27,729 nt of DNA from CAZPZZ01 sp964591245. Lineage in GTDB: Bacteria; Acidobacteriota; Vicinamibacteria; Vicinamibacterales; UBA8438. Position 1 is the first letter of the stretch, and every line of letters begins with the position of its first letter. The notes beneath the pieces are model-generated. The model searched no databases, was not told the DNA's origin, and was given only the letters and a program-made list of their open reading frames with translations. This document shows, piece by piece, positions 24,145 through 27,729 of this stretch. The position numbers and the translations under genes were made by a program. The stretch lies in contig CAZPZZ010000045.1 in the NCBI GenBank assembly GCA_964591245.1, forward strand, positions 1-27,729. The letters are read 5' to 3'.

Positions 24145-24150
24145 TATAAA
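24145..24150 (+). promoter_or_regulatory. Candidate -10 element (TATAAA) before the second DUF1592 gene
   Basis: TATAAA ends 18 nt before ATG 24169. No -35 box stands at the usual distance (TTGGGC is 22 nt away), and the implied leader would be very short, so this is weak. Confidence 0.25.
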
Positions 24151-24168
24151 CCTACCTGAGGATCTAGC

Positions 24169-26664
24169 ATGGACAAATTAGTACATGGTGTCGTCACCAT
24201 CGGCTTGCTGGCGCTTGGTTTCGAGCCTCTGTGGGCTCAGAGTGAACCGGGCGTTTCCCCGATGCCCTCGACCACTCTGACGCGCGCGGTGCTGGACCGG
24301 TACTGTGTGACCTGTCACAACGAACGGTTGATGACTGGTGGGCTGGCGCTGGACAGTCTTGACCTACAGCAGGTCGGTGCACATGCCGAGGTGCTCGAGA
24401 AAGTTGTGAGCAAGCTGCGTGCTCGAGACATGCCGCCGGTTGGACGACCGCGACCGTCGGACGATCAATACGATGCGACGGTCGGTGAACTGGAGTCAGC
24501 GCTGGACGTGGCGGGCATGGATTTGCCCCCTGGGCGCATTCCTGTACATCGGCTCAACAGGGTGGAGTATGCAGCGGCCATTCGCGACTTGGTGGGAATC
24601 GATGTTGATGGACGGGAACTGCTGCCTGGAGATGAGACTGCGGCGGAAGGCTTCGAGAATGTCGCGAGTGTGTTGACCGTTTCGCGCGCGTTGCTCGAGG
24701 ACTACTTGGCCGCGGCGCGGCGAATCAGCCGCGTGGCCATTGGGGATCCCACGCTGAGACCCACCGTTGAGACATTCAGTATTCCGAAAACGTTCTTCCA
24801 GGATGAGTGGCGGATGAGTGATGACCTGCCGTTCGGGTCACAGGGCGGGGTGTCGATTTCCTACTATTTCCCAGTCGATGCGGAGTACAGCGTCAAGGTG
24901 CTGTTGAGGCGCCAACACTACGATTACATCATGGGATTGGGTGAGCCCCAGCAGATCGAGATTCGGCTGGATGGTAAGTTGCTCGAGCGGTTCGAGGTGG
25001 GGGGCGAGGCGTGGGACATGACCATGCCGGAGAGCTTCGCCGGCAACACGCAGGGCGATCCCGGGTTCGAGGAGTATATGCACACGGCCGACGCGCATCT
25101 TGAGGCCCGTACGCATGTGCCGGCGGGTAACCACACGGTGGGAGTCTCTTTTGTTCGTCGTATCCGGGAGTCAGAAGGTGTGCTTCAGCCGAGGATTACT
25201 GGTTTCGGCCGAGCCACCAATGAGCTCTACCATGGGTATCCATCTGTGGAGTTCGTGCATATCGGCGGGCCTTTCGGTACGCCGCGCCCCGGGGAGTCGC
25301 CCAGCCGGCAAAAGATTTTTGTGTGTGTGCCAGATGCTGCTGCGGCGGAAGAACCTTGCGCGCAGAAGATTCTGAGCACGTTGGCCACGCGTGCCTATCG
25401 GCGTCCGGTGGCGTCGTGGGAGATGGAGACGTTACTTGAGTTCTACCGCGAAGGTCGCGCCGAGGGAAACTTTGATGCGGGGATTCGTCGCGGGCTTGAG
25501 CGTATTCTGGTGGCACCCAGCTTCCTCTTCCGTATAGCCCGTGAGCCGGTTGATCATCCAGCCGGTACGGTCTATGCGCTGAGCGACATGGATCTCGCAT
25601 CTCGCCTCTCCTTTTTCCTCTGGAGTAGCCTGCCCGATGAAGCGCTGCTGGAGGTCGCTGCCCGTGGGGATCTGCGCGATCCCGAGGTGCTGGAGCGGCA
25701 GGTGCTTCGCATGCTTGGCGATCAGCGCGCCGACGCGTTGGTGCGGAATTTTGCGCATCGTTGGCTCGAATTGAACAAGCTCATCGGGTTGGCTCCGGAT
25801 GCGCTGGCCTTTCCGGAGTTTGATGAGAACCTCCGGTACGCCATGGAGCGCGAGACGACGCTTTTCGTGGGTAGTCAATTGCGTGACGATCGGAGCGTCA
25901 CGGAGTTACTCACGTCCGATTACACGTTCTTGAACGAACGATTGGCCACGCACTACGGGATCCCGAACATCTATGGAAATCATTTCCGGCAAGTCGCGCT
26001 TGAGGATGGACTGCGTGGCGGCTTGTTGGGACAGGCGAGTATCCTCAGTTTGACGTCCTATCCTACGCGGACCTCCGTGGTGCTGAGGGGGCGATGGTTG
26101 CTAGCCAATTTACTGGGCTCGCCACCACCACCTCCTCCTCCAAACGTGCCGTCGCTCGAAGAGGCCGGGTCGGATGGGCAGTCACATTCTCTGCGAGAGC
26201 GGATGGAGCGCCATCGAGCCAGTCCCGCGTGCGCGACGTGCCATGAGCGGATGGATCCGCTGGGTTTTGCACTCGAGCATTATGACGGCCTGGGGAAATG
26301 GCGTGCAGCAGTCGAGGGCGTTCCGGTTGATGCATCGGCTGTGTTGTCGAACGGCACGGCGTTCGAAGGCTTGTCTGGGCTGCGCGGGTTGCTCGTGAAC
26401 AGAGAAGAAGATTTCGTTCGAAGTTTTACCGAGAAGTTGTTGGGGTATGCACTCGGGAGGGGTATCGAATTTACCGACCGGCCGACGATCCGTCAGATCG
26501 TACGCGCGGCCGAACCGCACGACTATCGATGGTCTTCGATCGTATTAGGCATCGTACAGAGCACACCCTTTCAGAATGGGGTGTCGAGCATGGAGCCTTC
26601 TGCAGTGGTGGCTGAGCACCATGAAGCAGAGGGAGTCAACGCATCCAGGAGGTTGAAGCAATGA
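24169..26664 (+). CDS. Secreted DUF1587/DUF1595/DUF1592/DUF1588/DUF1585 protein with two CxxCH motifs (copy 2)
   Basis: An 831-residue paralogue of the protein at 2300-4720, collinear along its whole length. Start ATG 24169 follows TGAGGAT (24157-24163); the signal peptide ends near LWAQ24. Heme-type motifs are CVTCH at 46-50 and CATCH at 688-692. The same blocks appear in order: VHRLNRVEYAAAIRDLVG (DUF1587), a beta-rich middle with DYIMGLGEPQQIEIRLDG, TLATRAYRRPV (DUF1595), DLASRLSFFLWSSLPDEALL (DUF1592), the seven-proline stretch before DUF1588, and FVRSFTEKLLGYALGRG (DUF1585). A C-terminal tail of about 25 residues (EPSAVVAEHHEAEGVN...) is absent from copy 1. It overlaps the next DUF1552 gene by ATGA, as in copy 1. 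The role is presumed periplasmic redox; not established. Confidence 0.92.
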   Translation: MDKLVHGVVTIGLLALGFEPLWAQSEPGVSPMPSTTLTRAVLDRYCVTCHNERLMTGGLALDSLDLQQVGAHAEVLEKVVSKLRARDMPPVGRPRPSDDQYDATVGELESALDVAGMDLPPGRIPVHRLNRVEYAAAIRDLVGIDVDGRELLPGDETAAEGFENVASVLTVSRALLEDYLAAARRISRVAIGDPTLRPTVETFSIPKTFFQDEWRMSDDLPFGSQGGVSISYYFPVDAEYSVKVLLRRQHYDYIMGLGEPQQIEIRLDGKLLERFEVGGEAWDMTMPESFAGNTQGDPGFEEYMHTADAHLEARTHVPAGNHTVGVSFVRRIRESEGVLQPRITGFGRATNELYHGYPSVEFVHIGGPFGTPRPGESPSRQKIFVCVPDAAAAEEPCAQKILSTLATRAYRRPVASWEMETLLEFYREGRAEGNFDAGIRRGLERILVAPSFLFRIAREPVDHPAGTVYALSDMDLASRLSFFLWSSLPDEALLEVAARGDLRDPEVLERQVLRMLGDQRADALVRNFAHRWLELNKLIGLAPDALAFPEFDENLRYAMERETTLFVGSQLRDDRSVTELLTSDYTFLNERLATHYGIPNIYGNHFRQVALEDGLRGGLLGQASILSLTSYPTRTSVVLRGRWLLANLLGSPPPPPPPNVPSLEEAGSDGQSHSLRERMERHRASPACATCHERMDPLGFALEHYDGLGKWRAAVEGVPVDASAVLSNGTAFEGLSGLRGLLVNREEDFVRSFTEKLLGYALGRGIEFTDRPTIRQIVRAAEPHDYRWSSIVLGIVQSTPFQNGVSSMEPSAVVAEHHEAEGVNASRRLKQ

Positions 26665-27729
26665 TGGTGTTTAAGAATGCAATCCCCCGTCGTTCGGTCT
26701 TGCGCGGTCTCGGGGTCTCATTGTCGTTGCCGTTGCTGGACAGTATGGTGCCTGCACTGTCGGCGTGGACGAAGACGCCGGCCAAGCCGGTCAACCGATT
26801 CGGGGTGGTCTACGTGCCGAACGGCATGATTATGAAAGAGTACCTCCCGACGGGTGTCGGGGCGGACTACGAGATGACCCCCACGCTGCAGGCGTTGGCT
26901 CCATTTCGTGAGCAGATGCTTGTTCTGACTGGGCTTGATTGCATCCCTTCGCCGGAACGCCCCGGTGGAGCGCACGCCAGGGCTTCGACACGTTTTTTGA
27001 CGCACGTGTCCCCGCCGCTGAGCGAAACCATTCTTGATGCCGGCCCGTCGATGGACCAGATTCTCGCCGCAGAAACTGGAAAACACACGCAAGTTCCCTC
27101 GTTGGAGCTATCGATGGAAGCGGCGGATACGGCCGGGCACTGCGACACGGGCTATGCCTGTGCGTACACGAACACACTGTGCTGGAAAAGCGCGAGTACG
27201 CCACTGCCGATGCAGAGCAATCCACGAGTGGTCTTTCAGCGTTTGTTCGGTGACAGCGGTAGCACCGACCCCGCCGAGCAGCGTGCCCGTTTCAGCGAAC
27301 GACGTAGTCTGCTGGACTCGGTGACCGAAGAGGTTGCACGGTTACGTGGCGCGCTTCCAGCGTCCGATCGGGTCAAGCTGACCGAGTACCTAGAGGCAAT
27401 TCGTGATGTCGAGCAGCGTATCCAGATTGCCGAGGCTCAGGTGCATCAGGAGATTCCACGGGTTGAGCAACCGCAGGGGACGCCCTCTGACTGGGAGACG
27501 CATCTCGAACTGATGTTCGATCTCCAGGTGCTGGCCTACCAGAGCGATCTCACCCGGGTTATAACGTTCATGTTGGGTCGTGAACATAGTGGTATGACCT
27601 ATCCGCAGATCGGGGTGCCGGATGCGCATCACCCCATCTCTCACCACCAGCGGGAACCAGAGAAGGTGGCCAAGGTCGCCAAAGTCAACGCGTACCACGT
27701 ACGGATGTTTGCGTCGTTGCTTAAGAAGC
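26661..27729 (+). CDS. Tat-exported DUF1552 protein (copy 2), truncated by the window end
   Basis: An open frame of 356 codons beginning at ATG 26661 inside the preceding stop (ATGATGG) and running off the window without a stop. PRRSVLRGLG at 9-18 with a following hydrophobic segment is a twin-arginine signal. It matches the first DUF1552 protein throughout: YVPNGM, GGAHARA..FLTHVSPP, C161-x5-C167-x6-C174, KLTEYLEAIRDVEQRIQ and HHPISHH at 323-329. Compared with copy 1 (450 residues) roughly the last 100 residues are missing from view. It is translationally coupled to the second heme protein. Confidence 0.92.
   Translation, partial: MMVFKNAIPRRSVLRGLGVSLSLPLLDSMVPALSAWTKTPAKPVNRFGVVYVPNGMIMKEYLPTGVGADYEMTPTLQALAPFREQMLVLTGLDCIPSPERPGGAHARASTRFLTHVSPPLSETILDAGPSMDQILAAETGKHTQVPSLELSMEAADTAGHCDTGYACAYTNTLCWKSASTPLPMQSNPRVVFQRLFGDSGSTDPAEQRARFSERRSLLDSVTEEVARLRGALPASDRVKLTEYLEAIRDVEQRIQIAEAQVHQEIPRVEQPQGTPSDWETHLELMFDLQVLAYQSDLTRVITFMLGREHSGMTYPQIGVPDAHHPISHHQREPEKVAKVAKVNAYHVRMFASLLKK

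Larger units (their letters stand above)
23580..24168. other. 589-nt non-coding region between divergent VWFA and DUF1592 genes
   Basis: No convincing gene was found on either strand. It must contain promoters for both flanking genes. It holds overlapping short inverted repeats at 23712-23729, a direct repeat CCGTAGGGA at 23669-23677 and 23715-23723, and a TATAAA box at 24145-24150. It is the longest gene-free stretch in the window. Confidence 0.6.

Noticed and set aside
1..27729. CRISPR arrays, insertion sequences, integrases or attachment sites
   Set aside because: No regularly spaced repeats, transposase motifs or terminal inverted repeats were found anywhere in the window.

Overview
The window is GC-rich bacterial chromosome with dense coding and short spacers. 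It most likely comes from an uncultured member of Acidobacteriota (Vicinamibacteria-like). The reasons are two tandem DUF1592/DUF1588-type heme proteins paired with DUF1552 proteins, a VWFA-related protein of the acidobacterial type, a secreted hydrolase ending in [FY]TD..L..GV...H..EL repeats, and a periplasmic PQQ dehydrogenase with its own cytochrome c. The lineage is an inference; no rRNA, tRNA, mobile element or CRISPR array was seen.

Layout. (1) 35-2125: a HEAT-like protein with an unclear 5' end, followed by an HD-GYP c-di-GMP phosphodiesterase-like protein. (2) 2300-8564: a co-directional run of secreted proteins, namely a diheme-type DUF1587/1595/1592/1588/1585 protein, a Tat-exported DUF1552 protein overlapping it by ATGA, an ankyrin-repeat protein and a double cupin. 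(3) 8628-13391: a convergent isocitrate dehydrogenase gene, then a tightly coupled SDR / HMG-CoA-synthase-like-DUF35 fusion / SCP2-type thiolase operon that looks like a beta-oxidation or acyl-cleavage module. (4) 13411-15658: a small lipoprotein, a divergent Sel1-repeat protein and a CvpA-family membrane protein. (5) 15848-21090: cytochrome c, PQQ-dependent dehydrogenase and a double carboxymuconolactone-decarboxylase-domain protein, facing an L-lactate permease family transporter. (6) 21245-22596: an SGNH hydrolase with C-terminal repeats, broken by a 100-N scaffold gap flanked by an exact 55-bp duplication and by probable frameshifts. (7) 22677-23579: a VWFA-related protein. (8) A 589-bp non-coding stretch, then a second paralogous DUF1592/DUF1552 pair from 24169 that runs off the window.

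Functionally, much of the window encodes an extracytoplasmic oxidative apparatus (heme proteins, Tat-exported partners, PQQ dehydrogenase, cupin and CMD proteins). It sits beside cytoplasmic enzymes able to process CoA thioesters and a carboxylate permease. The most promising poorly described systems are the duplicated DUF1592/DUF1552 pair, which shares a C-x5-C-x6-C and HHxxSHH signature, and the HMGCS-like-DUF35 fusion, which has Gln where the catalytic Cys is expected. A recurring architectural feature is a hairpin without a U-tract in each of the three longer convergent intergenic gaps.
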